DNA from: Agapetus fuscipes
Lineage: Eukaryota; Arthropoda; Insecta; Trichoptera; Glossosomatidae
Assembly: GCA_951799405.1 (NCBI GenBank)
Contig: OX637363.1
Location: 6,324,001-6,388,000 of the forward strand
Length of the DNA stretch: 64,000 nt
Direction: 5' to 3'
Each line of letters begins with the position of its first letter. Positions within the stretch are counted from its first letter, which is position 1. The position numbers and the translations under genes are program-made. Below, piece after piece: positions 40,260-51,344 of the stretch. The notes beneath the pieces are model-generated. The model was not told the origin of the DNA. It was given only the letters and a program-made list of their open reading frames with translations, and made no database searches.

Positions 40260-40460
40260 TAATGCTGGAGTGATGCTTTCCGGGATCTGTTGCCGTGGTC
40301 TGTGGGAGCTGGAGCTTCCGGACGTTTCGCCCTTTTCTACGTTGGGCTTCTTCAGCGTGAAGTATGATGATGATGATGATCTTGATGAGAACTGTGAGAC
40401 CACGGCAACAGATCAAGGAAAGCATCACTCCAGCATCATCAGCCGGCCGTGTAAGCCTAA
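40260..40460 (-). repeat. H1 element, reference copy with intact core
   Basis: Inverted arms 40264-40302 and 40398-40435 (GCTGGAGTGATGCTTTCC / GGAAAGCATCACTCCAGC). The minus-strand core spans 40315-40362: CTTC-A-CG, CTGAAGA, extra A, GCCC/GGGC, GAA, ACGT, C, CG-GAAG. Stem I pairs as CTTC+CG with CG+GAAG around a single bulged A. Confidence 0.7.
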
Positions 40461-40484
40461 AAATCTCCATGTAAGTTTTTTTTT

Positions 40485-40800
40485 TATAAATCCTGTGCGG
40501 GAGACTCTCTACATTCTAGAGACTTTAAGGGTCTATGACACTTGTTGTAGTGCCGCAGAGGTGTACAAGCTTAGTCGTCGCTACAAAGCGTCAATTCTCA
40601 AGCAAGACCCAGTTGCTGTAAGGCTGGATGTATCTTTGGTGACCGGTCATTGGTAAAGGTTTATGAATTTTTCAACCCAGCGGAGAGCAAATTTGAAAAT
40701 ATAAATGGTATATTTTTTGTGCTCCACCGGGATTCGAACCCACAACCTTCCCATTCAGAGTCCGCAGTGTTACCACTGAGCTGGGGACCGGTCAAGTGGG
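40485..40800 (-). repeat. S1 SINE, tail type A, full length
   Basis: From AATCCTGTGCGGGAGACTC to the head ending GGGGACCGGTC. B box GGTTCGAATCC at 40730-40740 (minus). Confidence 0.8.
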
Positions 40801-40824
40801 ACTTAAACAACTAATAACAAAATT

Positions 40825-41010
40825 CTATTCACTTTTGCCAATGCCACACCTGTTTCGAGGTAATGGCTGTAGGAGTTGCGGGGCTTATGTTATTTTATGA
40901 TTCGGGTTATTTAGGTGGGTACACAAATTAAAAAATACAGGTATCTGCGTGTGAGCGTGCACTTAATATGAATCTTAAATGGTCAGTTATCCTTTCAACT
41001 TATATTATAT
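40825..41010 (+). repeat. R1 copy, 5'-truncated
   Basis: TTCACTTTTGCCAATGCCAC to CCTTTCAACTTATATTAT. The following 41011-41480 is unassigned. Confidence 0.6.
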
Positions 41011-41484
41011 ACACAAAACACAGCGCAGCGCTTCTAGCGTTTTAGTTTCCATACAATTCTGTTAAAATACTATGATAAGAGTTTAAACGTGCAGGTTTAT
41101 ATTATTTAAACTGATCTTCGCTTAAAAATACGGCAACTTAGAGCGAAATCGAAGTAACGGATAGCGTGGTTCTAAAGGGAAATTATGCCGGCAGTTTGCA
41201 AACAAAAATCATTCGTCTCACTTCGCGTTGAATTTAGATTCCGGACCATCAGGCGATTCACCAGATTTCACTTTTAAACCATGGCTAAATATACTCGTAC
41301 TTTACTTCTTCACCATGCTTAAAAACCATTCAATTTGGTTGCTCTATATTTTTTTACGCAACCAAATTTTCCCTTTCCACAAAACCATGAAACAAAATAT
41401 TTTAGTTTGTAGGTAACTATGGCATATTCTTTTTTTAGTGCTACCTCTGTCAAAGAGAGGCGTCAATATATCTATAATTTATGT

Positions 41485-41835
41485 GATCTAATCTAATCTA
41501 AGTTGCAAAGATATGTTACATTGGAGATTCACATTACATGCATTCTCACAACCAGACACGTACAAGTTCGCGCTTGCACATGCCTCATGTGAACTTACAA
41601 CATAAAAACCAAATCTCAAATGGATTTAGGTACACCCTGAAACTCTTGCTGTCCTTCCCTGAAACAGGGGTGACATTGGCAAAGTGAACCATTTTTTACA
41701 GCATGGGTAAATCACAAAGCCGCATACCAACCTATAAGTCAAGGAACATACACGACAAATAATATTTTTTTTAAATCAATAAATAATAATATAGGTATAT
41801 GGACATCAAAAACTAAACCATAAAAAACATAATCA
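41485..41835 (-). repeat. R1 with LINE-b 3' UTR
   Basis: ATCTAATCTAAGTTGCAAAG to CCTATAAGTCAAGGAAC, then the UTR to AAAACTAAACC. Confidence 0.75.
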
Positions 41836-41872
41836 ATTGGACATTAACCCTTTCTAAAAACCTTTATTACCA

Positions 41873-42140
41873 ATGCATGAAAAAGGTGATGGATATGAAT
41901 GAATTGAAAGAGGTATGTAAGGATAGGAAAAATAGGAGGCAGCTCTGTAGATGCTCTGGCCACCCCTAGCGGAATGGCAGTTACAGTACTGAACAAGGTT
42001 TATCATTGGGCAAAAGTGAACCATTTTGTATGGTAACGGGTTTTCAGCCCTATAATTGTACAGGAACCAATATGAACCAATTAAAAGAGGTAGTAGGAAC
42101 AAGTGGAAACAATTCTGCAAAGGCTCTGGCTACACCATAG
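41873..42140 (+). pseudogene. LINE-a ORF2 terminal codons, two fragments
   Basis: Fragment 1 (41873-41990) encodes CMKKVMDMNELKEVCKD and ends at the CRCSGHP-type stop. A second, shorter fragment at 42075-42140 repeats the ELKEV-to-RGSG part with indels. Both are the last 40-60 codons of LINE-a. Neither has upstream RT. Sequence between and after them is unassigned. Confidence 0.55.
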
Positions 42141-42624
42141 ACCAAAACTTTTTTAAGAAGATTCACACACGTGTTAAAATTATAATTTAAAATACCCTCT
42201 TGAAAAATAATAACCTTTGTTAAAAATGCACTTTGCGTGGTTCGAATCTCCCCCTAGTGGTGTTAAAATTATTAGGGCATGAAGGTTGTATGTGTTTAAA
42301 CAGGATATGAGCAGTAAAATTGTACAAAAAATAAAGTAATACAGGTGCGGTTGATAAGGTGAACCTTTTATGTGAATGAGCCGGTATTATAATTTTAGGT
42401 ATTAAAAATACTGTTATCTCAACTGTTGAATTAAATGAATCCATCTTCTTACATGATAGTATTTTTGAATAGTTTAATTAAATTAAGTAAGTATGTTTTT
42501 GATATATTATCTAGGTAGCTACCTACTGACTTTCTTTGTATAGATTTCTTTTAAAGGTTCTATGGTTTTTTTTATTAATGTTATTTATTATTTGTATTCC
42601 TTGACTTATTGGCATGAAGTTGAC

Positions 42625-43085
42625 CACTAATCTAATCTAATCTAAGCTGCAAGGATATATACCATTTAAGATTTACATCAAATGCATTCCCACAAGCAGA
42701 CATGTATAATTTCGCGCTAACACATGCCGCATGTGGACCTACATTATAAGAACCCATCTTAAATGAACATAAGCCCTGCAACTCCTGCCGTCCTTACCTG
42801 AGACAGGTGTGACATTGGCGAAGTGAACCATTTTTTCACAGTATGGGTGGTCAGCCGCATACCAACCACTCATATTCTAAAAATGGTTCACCCTGCCAAT
42901 GACACCCCTATTTCAGGGAAGGTCGACAAAAGTTGCAGGGTTTATGCTCATTTGAGGTTTGGTTTTTATTTGTAACTACACATTCAGCATTTTCAATCGC
43001 GAACTTACAGGTGATTGTGTGTGAGCATGCATTTGATATGAGTTTTGAATGTTAATAATATATCTTTGCAACTTAGATTATAGAT
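42625..43085. repeat. Two R1 copies in head-to-head inverted arrangement
   Basis: Minus copy 42628-42868 meets plus copy 42870-43085 at CGCATACCAACCACTCATAT, sharing their 5' ends. Transcription through the pair would give a 200-bp hairpin. Confidence 0.75.
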
Positions 43086-43669
43086 TATATTGAAAAAGCG
43101 AATGACAGTAAATGACTTCAAATAAAGTTAACAATCATCACAATAATTTCTTTACTCATTTTTAAGTGAATGCCCAATGTTACATATGTTTGCAACTTAG
43201 ATTAGATTAGATTAAACTCATTTTCAATAGTCTTCAAAAATCTTCCCGTATATAAAAAAATAATTGCCTCTATGGAGAACTCGTCCCTAGTCTGATACTC
43301 TTGTACGGAAGTGAAGCATGGACGTTTTTTTGTGTAAACCCTTTGCAGTTGTTGTGCAATCCCATGCATTATTAAAGAGGAAGCTCCCTGCATATTTAAA
43401 ATGGTAACTAAGGGTTGCCGGTTGCATATAAGTGCGCATATGTAAGGTCTATATGCAACATGGGATCGATATCGCATGTTATACACTTTACCTAGAACTG
43501 CAGTGACACATTTTACATACACAGGTGACTCATATTTGGGGTAAAAATATGGGTTGGATTGTAGTCCTTATTCTAGGAATATTCATTTTTACAACCATTT
43601 CCTTCTTTTCCTCTATTGTAATCCAATCGTTCATCATCATAGATATTTTAACATTTATTTCTTCAGCTG

Positions 43670-43930
43670 GGCTTTCCTTGACTTATAGGTTGGTATGCGG
43701 CTGACCACCCATGCTGTAAAAATGGTTCACTTTGCCAATGTCACCCCTGTTTTAGGGAAGGACGGCAAGAGTGCATGTCCATTTGAGATTTGGTTTTTAT
43801 GTTGTAGGTTCACATGAGGCATGTGCAAGCGCGAACTTGTACATGTCTGGTTGTGAGAATGCATGTAATGTGAATCTCCAATGTAACATATCTTTGCAAC
43901 TTAGATTAGATTAGATTAGATTGGTCAGGT
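43670..43930 (+). repeat. R1 copy, well preserved
   Basis: CCTTGACTTATAGGTTGGTA to four TTAGA repeats at 43903-43920. Confidence 0.85.
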
Positions 43931-43939
43931 ATAATAATC

Positions 43940-44065
43940 TGTCATTAATAATCCAACAAAGCTCATATCAAACGCATTCCCACAAACAGACATGCGTTAG
44001 TTCGCGCTTACAAATGCTGAATGTGTAGGTACTTTCAAATTAGAATCCAAATCTCAAATGAACAT
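43940..44065 (-). repeat. R1 middle fragment
   Basis: CAAAGCTCATATCAAACGCA to CTCAAATGAACATAAC. Confidence 0.55.
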
Positions 44066-44079
44066 AACTGACATGACAT

Positions 44080-44690
44080 GAAAAATTCTGAAGGATAGAG
44101 TAAGGAATGAATGGGTAGAGAAAGAATGTTATTTGAAAGAGGATGTGAAAGTTAAGATACAGAAGAATGTGATGAGATGGTTTTGGCTTGTGGAAAAAAT
44201 AAAGTATAATACACTGTCAAAGTATATATACAGCAGTAGCGAAGGGTGCCATACAAGCCGGTTTCCATCGGCTTCCCTTTTAAAATGATGTAACAAAGTA
44301 GTTAAAAAATATAGACACAAAGTAAAAATATACATTTAAAATCAAAGAAACAATACGTATTTTTCCCTCATTGAAACCATGCAGTCTACTTCATTATCAT
44401 TTCTGCCTCATTTTAAAAGGGAAACCGATGGAAACCGGCTTGTATGGCACCCTTCGCCACTGATGTACAGAGAAAGTGTGAAACGAAAAAGGGGTAAGGC
44501 ACGACCGAGAAAAGTATGGAGTGATAAGATTGAGGAGATTGTGAAAGTATGGGCTATACAAAGTGAGCGTAAAAGAAGAAAATGCATAAAAAAGGGGATG
44601 GAAATGAATGAGGTATATGTAAGGATCCACACCTAGCGGAATGGCGACGGAGTTACAGTTACAGAGGCCTCTAGTGTTGATCCGTAAAGG
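44080..44690 (+). pseudogene. LINE-a ORF2 C-terminus split by M2
   Basis: Left part encodes ILKDRVRNEWVEKECYLKED and on to the VKIQKNVMRW segment. The right part (44465-44630) encodes GKARPRKVWSDKIEEIVKVW then RKRRKCIKKGMEMNE. Between them is the 229-bp M2 MITE. Together they align with 2325-2680 and 51345-51800. Internal substitutions and the MITE make it non-functional. The LINE tail GGAATGGCGACGGAGTTACA follows. Confidence 0.7.
44234..44462. mobile_element. M2 MITE (hAT-like), copy 2
   Basis: Termini CAGTAGCGAAGGGTGCCATA and the mirror TATGGCACCCTTCGCCACTG. Flanks ATATACAG (44226-44233) and ATGTACAG (44463-44470) match at 7 of 8 positions, a hAT-type 8-bp duplication inside a LINE-a copy. 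Confidence 0.75.
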
Positions 44691-44904
44691 CTACAGTTAC
44701 TCACATCTGTCATACGCACATGCCACGCGCTGTAACGACCACTTTGACAGCAGTTATTGATGCGCTTATAAGAACCCATCTATACTCGATACAATATTCA
44801 TAACTGAAATGAAGGATTAGTATGCAAGGACAGAGAAAAATAGCGGTCAGTATGTTGTGTTGGCGAATATATAATCTAAGTTTTATTATGATTATTATTA
44901 TTAT

Positions 44905-45115
44905 TATTAAATATTTTTTAAATAGATTTGCGGAAAGCAATGCAATCCACCAACCTATTTTGCCTGGCCAGTTGTCTTCATGCGAAAGCAGAAGCTTTTG
45001 TGCATGCAACGGCATCTGTTGAACCAGGGTCCAAGTTATCGTCGCGAGATTCGAACCAACGTCATCCGGTTCCAAATAACTGACTTGATGCCCGCAGCCA
45101 TAACACCGACAATCT
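44905..45115 (-). repeat. S3 SINE
   Basis: From the TTTTTTAAATAGATTTGCGG tail to the head GCCATAACACCGAC. B box GGTTCGAATCT near 45050-45060 (minus). Confidence 0.65.
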
Positions 45116-45362
45116 AAGTTGCAAAGATAAATTAAAATTCAAAGCTCATATCAAATGCATGCCCACAAACACGTGTAGGTATGTTCATGAACTTGTTAAA
45201 TTGAAATCCGAATTAAATACAAAATTAATTACAAATTCAAATGAACATACACCCTAAAACTTTTCCAGACATTCCCTGGAACAGGGGTGACATTGGGAAA
45301 ATGCACCATTTTTTACAGTATTGGTGGTCAACCTCATACCAACATATAAGTCAAGAAATATT
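45110..45362 (-). repeat. R1 copy
   Basis: CAATCTAAGTTGCAAAGATA to CAACATATAAGTCAAG. Confidence 0.7.
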
Positions 45363-45489
45363 AACAATAGTTAACTAAAAGAAAACTCAATTTGAAAATA
45401 CCGGGCCTTAGTGTTGCGAGCAACTTAGGATGAATCTGTACAATTAATTGGCTTAGACGTGATTGGACACACAATTAGGAACCATTAGT

Positions 45490-45690
45490 CCGCGGACTAA
45501 CAGGCCGTTTGATTCTAATCCGCCGGGATTTGGTTATCGACGACTAAATCTCCGGTGGTAGGACTCGAGCCGCGGCCCTCTGACTTGAGAAATGTCAACG
45601 CCGTATAAGAGGCCGTAGAAATGTCCCGATATGACCACTCGACCACAAAGGCACGTAGCAGGGAGGCAGCTGAACCCGGGATAATTCTAG
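45490..45690 (-). repeat. S4 SINE-like tRNA-derived repeat
   Basis: On minus, TGGTCGAGTGGTCATAT (A box, about 45628-45644) is followed by GGCTCGAGTCC (B box, about 45566-45576). The spacing of about 55 bp fits a tRNA head. Only one copy is seen. Confidence 0.4.
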
Positions 45691-45697
45691 CTCCAAC

Positions 45698-46195
45698 ATG
45701 ACCGGTCCGTAGTCCAGTGGTAACACTTCTAAATCTAAGCTGCAAAGATATAGATATAATATATCATTTAGTATTCATATTAAACGCATTCTTACGAGCA
45801 GACATGTATAAGTTCGCGCTAACACATGCCGCATGTGGACCTACAATATAAAAACCCAATCTGAAATGAACATAAACCCTGCAACCCTTGCCGACATTCC
45901 CTGAAACAGGGGTGACATTGGCAAAGTGAACCATTTTTTACGGTATGGGTGGTCAGCCTCATACCAACCTATAAGTCAAGGAATGAATGAAAGAAATCTA
46001 CTTCGGACTCGTAAATGGAAGATTTTGGGTTCGAATCCCGTCGGAGCATAAAAAATATGCCATTAAAATAATCAAATTTGCTCTTTGCTAGGTTGAAGAA
46101 TTTATAAACCTTTACCAAAGACCAGTCATCGAAAGTTCCATACAGACTTACAGCAACTGGGTCTTGCTTGAGAAATGGCGCTTTGTAGCGACGTG
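45698..46195 (+). repeat. S1 SINE interrupted by R1
   Basis: Head GACCGGTCCGTAGTCCAGTG at 45701 breaks at AACACTTCT (45729). S1 resumes at about 45990 with CTACTTCGGACTCG and continues to CTTTGTAGCGACG. ACTTC flanks the insert on both sides. Confidence 0.7.
45730..45983 (-). repeat. R1 copy inserted in S1
   Basis: Full copy from AAATCTAAGCTGCAAAGATA to the CCTTGAC end at 45983, so this insertion starts at the usual R1 5' boundary. Confidence 0.75.
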
Positions 46196-46440
46196 TAGCG
46201 AGATGTTTTCCGGGATCTACTTCCGTGATCTATGGAAGCTGAAGCTTCCGGACGTTTCGCCCATGAATACGATGGGCTTCTTCACCGTGAAGTGTGATGA
46301 TGAAGATGATCTTGATGAAAACTGTTTTCATTAAGAGCGAAACGTCCGGAAGCTCCAGCTCCCATAAACCACGGCAACAGATCCCGGAAAGCATCTCTCC
46401 AGGATCATCAGCCGGCCGTGTGAGCCTAAACTCTTATTTT
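46196..46440 (-). repeat. H1 element, core mutated
   Basis: The minus-strand core at 46245-46292 has GTGAAGA instead of CTGAAGA (first core base changed). The second arm keeps only GCGAAACGTCCGGAAGCT. Arms match the copy at 40260. Confidence 0.65.
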
Positions 46441-46499
46441 AGCTAGTAATTCCCAGTTTCGCGGTGTATTTGATTGTGAATCCCGGTAATATTCCCGGT

Positions 46500-46690
46500 A
46501 TTGCAGTGCACCACCCCTCCCCCCCCCCCGCACGGCGTTGACGTCTCTCGTAATGACGTACCGGGGCGTGGGAATAAGCGCGCTCTGTTGTCGTGACGTG
46601 GCCGCATTCTGTCCGGGATAAAGGGGGGAGGGGGGCGAAGGGGAAAACCGGTATTGGGGAGGGGAGTGGAAGGGGTAGACGGAAACAGAC
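46500..46690 (+). other. GC-rich island with G-quadruplex potential
   Basis: A C run at 46516-46529, CpG-dense DNA, then many G runs between 46622 and 46676 (GGGGGGAGGGGGG, GGGG, GGGGAGGGG, GGGG). No repeat match in the window. Confidence 0.6.
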
Positions 46691-46739
46691 TGTGTTGTCG
46701 GTAACTGATAGAAACTTAAGTACTGTTTATTTGAACGTC

Positions 46740-46795
46740 GATCTTAATTGTTGATATATCCTTGCAACTAAGATTAGAGATTAAGGATTGTAACT
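46740..46795 (+). repeat. R1 3' end fragment
   Basis: TTGATATATCCTTGCAACTA and AGATTAGAGATTA. Confidence 0.45.
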
Positions 46796-46833
46796 TGTAA
46801 GTGATGCTTATGCAGCCAAAAGAAGATAAGTAT

Positions 46834-47416
46834 GACCAGCCCGTAGTCCAGTGGTAACACTTTGGACTCGTGATTGGAAAGCTGTCGCTAGAATCCCGGC
46901 AGAGCACAAAAATATACCATTTATATTTTCAAATTTCATAAAAAATAAATATAAAAATTCATAAAACCTTTACCCAAAGACCGGTCATCAAAATATCCAT
47001 CCAACCTTACAGCAACTGGGTCTTGCTAGAGAATTGGTGCTTTGTAGCAAAGATCAAGCTCATAAAAAGTCCGGTCGATAGCTCAGTTGGTAGAATGCTT
47101 GCAATATCATGCCGACAGCAAGGGTTCTATCCCCACCGAGGGTGTCAGAAATGATTTCCCGTTTCGGTGTCTATTTCAAACCCAAAATAAATACCGGAAA
47201 GGTGTACCTACTCAGCCTTCACCACAAGAAATGAGAACCAGCCCCCCCGGGAGCTGGGAAACTCCACTTCAATTGAAAGTGGTTAGTGTGAGGCCGGCCC
47301 CCTTACCCGTAAAGATAAGTACTTAGGTTCCAAATTGCCACACGTGACCCCTTTGGGGATAAAGCAGGCAAGAAGTAACACTATATGTGTAGTTTAGTTG
47401 CGTTTTTTTTTTTTTG
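46834..47416 (+). mobile_element. S1-S2 composite SINE, most complete copy
   Basis: S1 head (CCGTAGTCCAGTGGTAACAC at 46840) and body, junction AAGCTCATAAAAAGTCCGGT (47057-47076), then a complete S2: A box TAGCTCAGTTGG at 47079-47090, body, and tail ending GTTTAGTTGCG plus T13. About 583 bp with two tRNA-like heads in the same direction. Confidence 0.8.
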
Positions 47417-47454
47417 CAGAATGTGTGACCGTGTCAAGGTGTGCAGGAACTTTT

Positions 47455-47505
47455 AATTTGAAATATTTATATATCTCCGTAACTTAGATTAAATAGATTA
47501 TAAAG
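47455..47505 (+). repeat. R1 3' end fragment
   Basis: TATATCTCCGTAACTTAGAT. The rest up to 47698 is unassigned. Confidence 0.35.
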
Positions 47506-47698
47506 GTAGGCTAGCACAGGTGCAGTGTGGGATGCACTCTCAGGTTAGTTTCCTGTAAATAGTGAAAATGCAATTTGGCTTGGGCAGTCGCTCATAACGA
47601 CGTTACGCGCGAAACTCGGTTACGCCCATGGGATTATGAAATGAGATGAATACATTATAATATACCCAACACCACAACACTAGTCGTATTTTGTTTTT

Positions 47699-48255
47699 TG
47701 TTATGATTTTAGTTAGGTTTTTTTTTTTTAAATAGATTTGTGAAGATGAATGCAATTCACCATTCGTTTCTGCCTGGCCATAAACAGGTATATTTATATC
47801 ATAAATGAATAATTCATTATTGTTTATATTCATGAATCATTAATTAATAATTACCTACCAAATAACATCTGTTGAACCAGGGTCAAAGTTAAAGTCAAGT
47901 GACCCATGCGGGGATCGAACCAACGTTATTCGATTCCAAATACGCTAGAAAGATCGGCCGCTTGGCCCCCTCGGCCATAACACCGACTGATTAAACGGCA
48001 ATTTATTTTTCAAGGTTCTTTCATACAATGTCGGTTTACAATGAACCTACTGATTTCTAGCTCGTGGTTTATCGACTTCACGGCTCAGTGTTTCAATTGA
48101 TACCCTCTCTCACACGATTGCGGTCCAAATATATAGTGTCTAAATAGGCGTTTCTCGACTGTTCTTGATTTCTCGAATATAGTGGATGATCCCAGCGCGT
48201 TGTTCCACCAGCGTGATTAGAATCACGTATGGACTAATACTATCATACGCTCGTC
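47699..48255 (-). repeat. LTR-B copy split by S3 SINE
   Basis: TGTTATGATTTTAGTTA at 47699 matches the end of the LTR at 61538. After the SINE, the body continues from 47992 (AATGTCGGTTTACAATG, TTTATCGACTTCACGGCTCA, TTGCGGTCCAAATATATAG) and ends CGTCACA at about 48253. Confidence 0.55.
47717..47990 (-). repeat. S3 SINE inserted in LTR-B
   Basis: Starts with T12 (poly-A on minus) and ends at the head GCCATAACACCGAC. B box GGTTCGATCCC near 47912-47922 (minus). Very similar to 17866. Confidence 0.7.
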
Positions 48256-48965
48256 ACAATATCATACCATTTATTTTTAAATATCTGTTATTAAACAAGT
48301 TAGGCATTTGATTACAGATTGCTCCCTTTTTATTAAGGATTCATATACTGGAGAATTCAGTTTAATTTGGAGATCTGTAACACTTGTTGGAGTGCCGCAG
48401 AAGTGTTGGTACTGGCGAGGTTGCAGTTGATGTCCTGATCCTTTATAGCAGGGCTTAGCCGCGTTGATTATTTTGAGTTATTGTTAATTTTTTTTCAACA
48501 ATTTCAAGTTTTGAAATCTACCCTTACTCACGTGAGGTAAGTTTCACCTAATACTAGAATAAAGTAAAGGTGTACTCGTTTATGTAGGTAGGTACTAAAG
48601 GTGAACAAAGTTAGATTAAAAGTTCCCGCCACTTAATTTATGTCCACCTGAGCCCTGAGCACGCTAGCTGGTTTCACGATAAAACTGTCCTCATAAATAT
48701 TTAATTTTTAAATGCCTTCATTGCTTCCACTTCTTCTTTCATTGCTTCCGCGTGTTTCTATATTTTCATTACCTGAAATATATTGTTACGAACTAAGGAT
48801 TTGAAGTATCCACGCGCGCCTGAACATGTACGCTAGTGTGTCGAACAATCTGGCTCAAGTACGATGGTAGTAGTAAGGTACATTCACAAAAATTATCATG
48901 CAACCTCTCCTTTGATTATGACTCTGGATATCTAATTTCTTCGCTGTGTCAGAAATTCGGTCCAT
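48256..48965. other. No recognised feature
   Basis: Includes an S1-like GTGCCGCAGAAGTGTTGG at 48391-48408 and TGTTACGAACTAAGG at 48783, which resembles the sense start of LTR-B. Both are too short to call. Confidence 0.3.
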
Positions 48966-48969
48966 CCAT

Positions 48970-49490
48970 ATCTATCTGTGATCTAAGTTGCAAAGATATA
49001 CCTAGGTATTAACATTTAAAGCTCATATCAAATGCATGCTTACAAACAGACGTGTAGTTCGCGTTTACAAATGCTGAATGTGTACTTACAAATTAAATCC
49101 AAATCTAAACACAAGCCCTTCAACTCTTGCCGACCTTCCCAGAAACAGGGTTGACATTGGCAAAGTGAACCACTTTTTACAGTGTGGTTGGTCAGCCTCA
49201 TAAATACCTATAAGTCAAGGAATACCTAATAAATCTAATCTAATCCAAGCTGCAAAGATATATATCATTTAAGATTTATATTAAATGTATTCCCACAAGC
49301 AGACATGTATAATTTTGCGCTAACACATGCCGCATGTGGACCTACAATATAAAAACCCAATCTCAAATGAACATAAGCCCTGCAACTCTTGCCGTCCTTC
49401 CCAGAAACAGGGTTGACATTGGCAAAGTGAACCACTTTTTACAGTGTGGTTGGTCAGCCTTATACATACCTATAAGTCAAGGAATTCCTC
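48970..49490 (-). repeat. Two R1 copies in tandem
   Basis: 48970-49220 and 49225-49490. Both carry the GTGTGGTTGGTCAGCCT variant, so one is likely a local duplicate of the other. Confidence 0.75.
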
Positions 49491-50034
49491 ATTAGAATAA
49501 TTGCATATTTCACATTGCAGCATAACTCCTGCATACAGTCAGGGGGTTCCCTGGGGTTGTGCCCATATTATCCATCTCTTTCTTTGCCGTATAATTCTCG
49601 CCTTGCCGTACGCCATAAACACAGACCCGCATTAAGCCCACCGGGGGCCCTGGTACGAGAAATACTTCATACCCCGTTTTTTAAATTCTGAATCAAAACA
49701 TACTTAGTTAATACACGGCGTTTTGATAGAAGTTTAAAGATTTTATGGCATCTGATATACCATCTTGAAAAAATGGAAGCAGCTCTGCAGAGGCTCTGGC
49801 TACAGAGTGGCGACAGAGTTACAGTTACAGTGGCGTGTGTGGCAGTAAACAGCGCATTTAAGCTTAATATTCAGATTTAAAATTCAAAATTTATGTTCTA
49901 TTGGAGCCATCGTTATCACTTCAGTCAGTTTCAAATGAGTTATTTTAAAGGATTTGGAGCAAATATTTATTATGAAATGTATTTGGCTGTACCCTATACA
50001 CGCGCTTGCATCTTGATTAATTATTGAATAAGAG
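49491..50034. other. Mostly unassigned
   Basis: A LINE-a terminal fragment at 49770-49835 (AAATGGAAGCAGCTCTGCAG, GACAGAGTTACAG). The rest shows no family. Confidence 0.4.
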
Positions 50035-50090
50035 ATTTAGGCTTACACGGCCGGCTGATGATGCTGGAGTGAAGTTTTCCGGGATCTGTT
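50035..50090 (-). repeat. H1 arm fragment
   Basis: TTAGGCTTACACGGCCGGCT to CCGGGATCTGTTG. Confidence 0.55.
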
Positions 50091-50174
50091 GTTATTTTTA
50101 CCATATTGATTGATAGACAATACTTTATTTTTATGCCGACCAAACTACCCAATAATAATAATAATATAACGATA

Positions 50175-50360
50175 ATAGCTGGATGGATCTTTAGTAACCG
50201 GTCTTTGGTAAAGGTACCTATATGAATTTGTCACCCAGCTAAGAGCAAATTTGAAAATCTAAATTTGGTATTTTTTTGTGCTCCACCGGGATTGGAACCC
50301 AAAACCTTCCATTTACGTGTCAGAAGTGTTAACCACTAGACTGCAGACCGGTCCAAAAGA
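50175..50360 (-). repeat. S1 SINE, 3'-truncated
   Basis: Starts at CTGGATGGATCTTTAGTAAC and ends in the head GACTGCAGACCGGTCC. Confidence 0.65.
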
Positions 50361-50669
50361 TCTTCTACAGAAAGTTTTGTTTAACTATTTGTATGCTCAT
50401 TTGACGCGGGGGCCCTGGTGCGGTCTCAGCCCTCGAACCGCCTTTAATCCAGGCCTGGTCATGCAGTGCACGGCCTGACGAGTTTTGTCGTGATTACTGA
50501 AACCTCCCTTCCCACCGCTAGTATAAAACATTTAACTGAGTGTTCTTCAATGAAATTTATCTTAAGTAACTAAAACAGCGCAAGTAGGGAACGTTTAAAT
50601 TTCCATCCATGTTTGCTGAAACGCTACGTTTGAGTTTGTTCGCTTGCCGTACTCATTGACTTATGAATT

Positions 50670-51170
50670 ATGATATCTGTCCACTAGAAATTATTTTAAC
50701 GAAAATAGACATTATATTTCTGTTTCAACTTACTTACGAAAATGGTCATTAGTGAGAAAGAGAACAAAGAGCCGTACAGTTACATTTCCAAGAGAACGAA
50801 AAAACTCAGGCTAATGTAAAAATGATCCTAGAAAGTTGGTACTGTTGCGAATAATAATGGATTCCAGACAGATAACATGGGTTATAAATATTGTGATCGC
50901 TGAAATTGATGAATTTAAAAGAAAAATGCATTATTTGAAGATATTATGGCATGTGTTATGATTGGGTGTCGAAACACAAAATGGATTTGGACAAACTGGC
51001 CTTATTTTGTATGACTACACCACTGCAACGTTTGACAGGACTGAGACAAATGTGGGCTATAGTATGTATCAATGCAGTACGCAAGTTTCTTCTCCTCTAT
51101 GTACTGGTTTCGAGCTAGAAAATTCATTTAACGCTGAAACCGCCCGGTGGGTAGTATGCAGGTGAACTCA
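50670..51170 (+). repeat. R3 dispersed repeat, longer copy
   Basis: Shares CGAAAATAGACA, CGAAAATGGTCATTAGTGAG and TGTATGACTACACCACTGCA with the inverted copy at 4196-4640. No family identified. Confidence 0.5.
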
Positions 51171-51344
51171 TTGTTAAATATCTCATGAAAATGTATGAAA
51201 CATAACAAGAAAAAAATATATACTGAAACCTAGATCACTGGTCTGTATACATATGCACCTTGGAGCCATAATTATCACTCGGTTGATCTGTTCGCTGTTC
51301 CTAAAAAGGTCTTGTGTTATGTATTTATTTTTACAGGTTAAGAT

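Noticed and set aside
44129..44335. Minus-strand ORF with long hydrophobic stretch
   Set aside because: Antisense translation of LINE-a and M2; no independent support.
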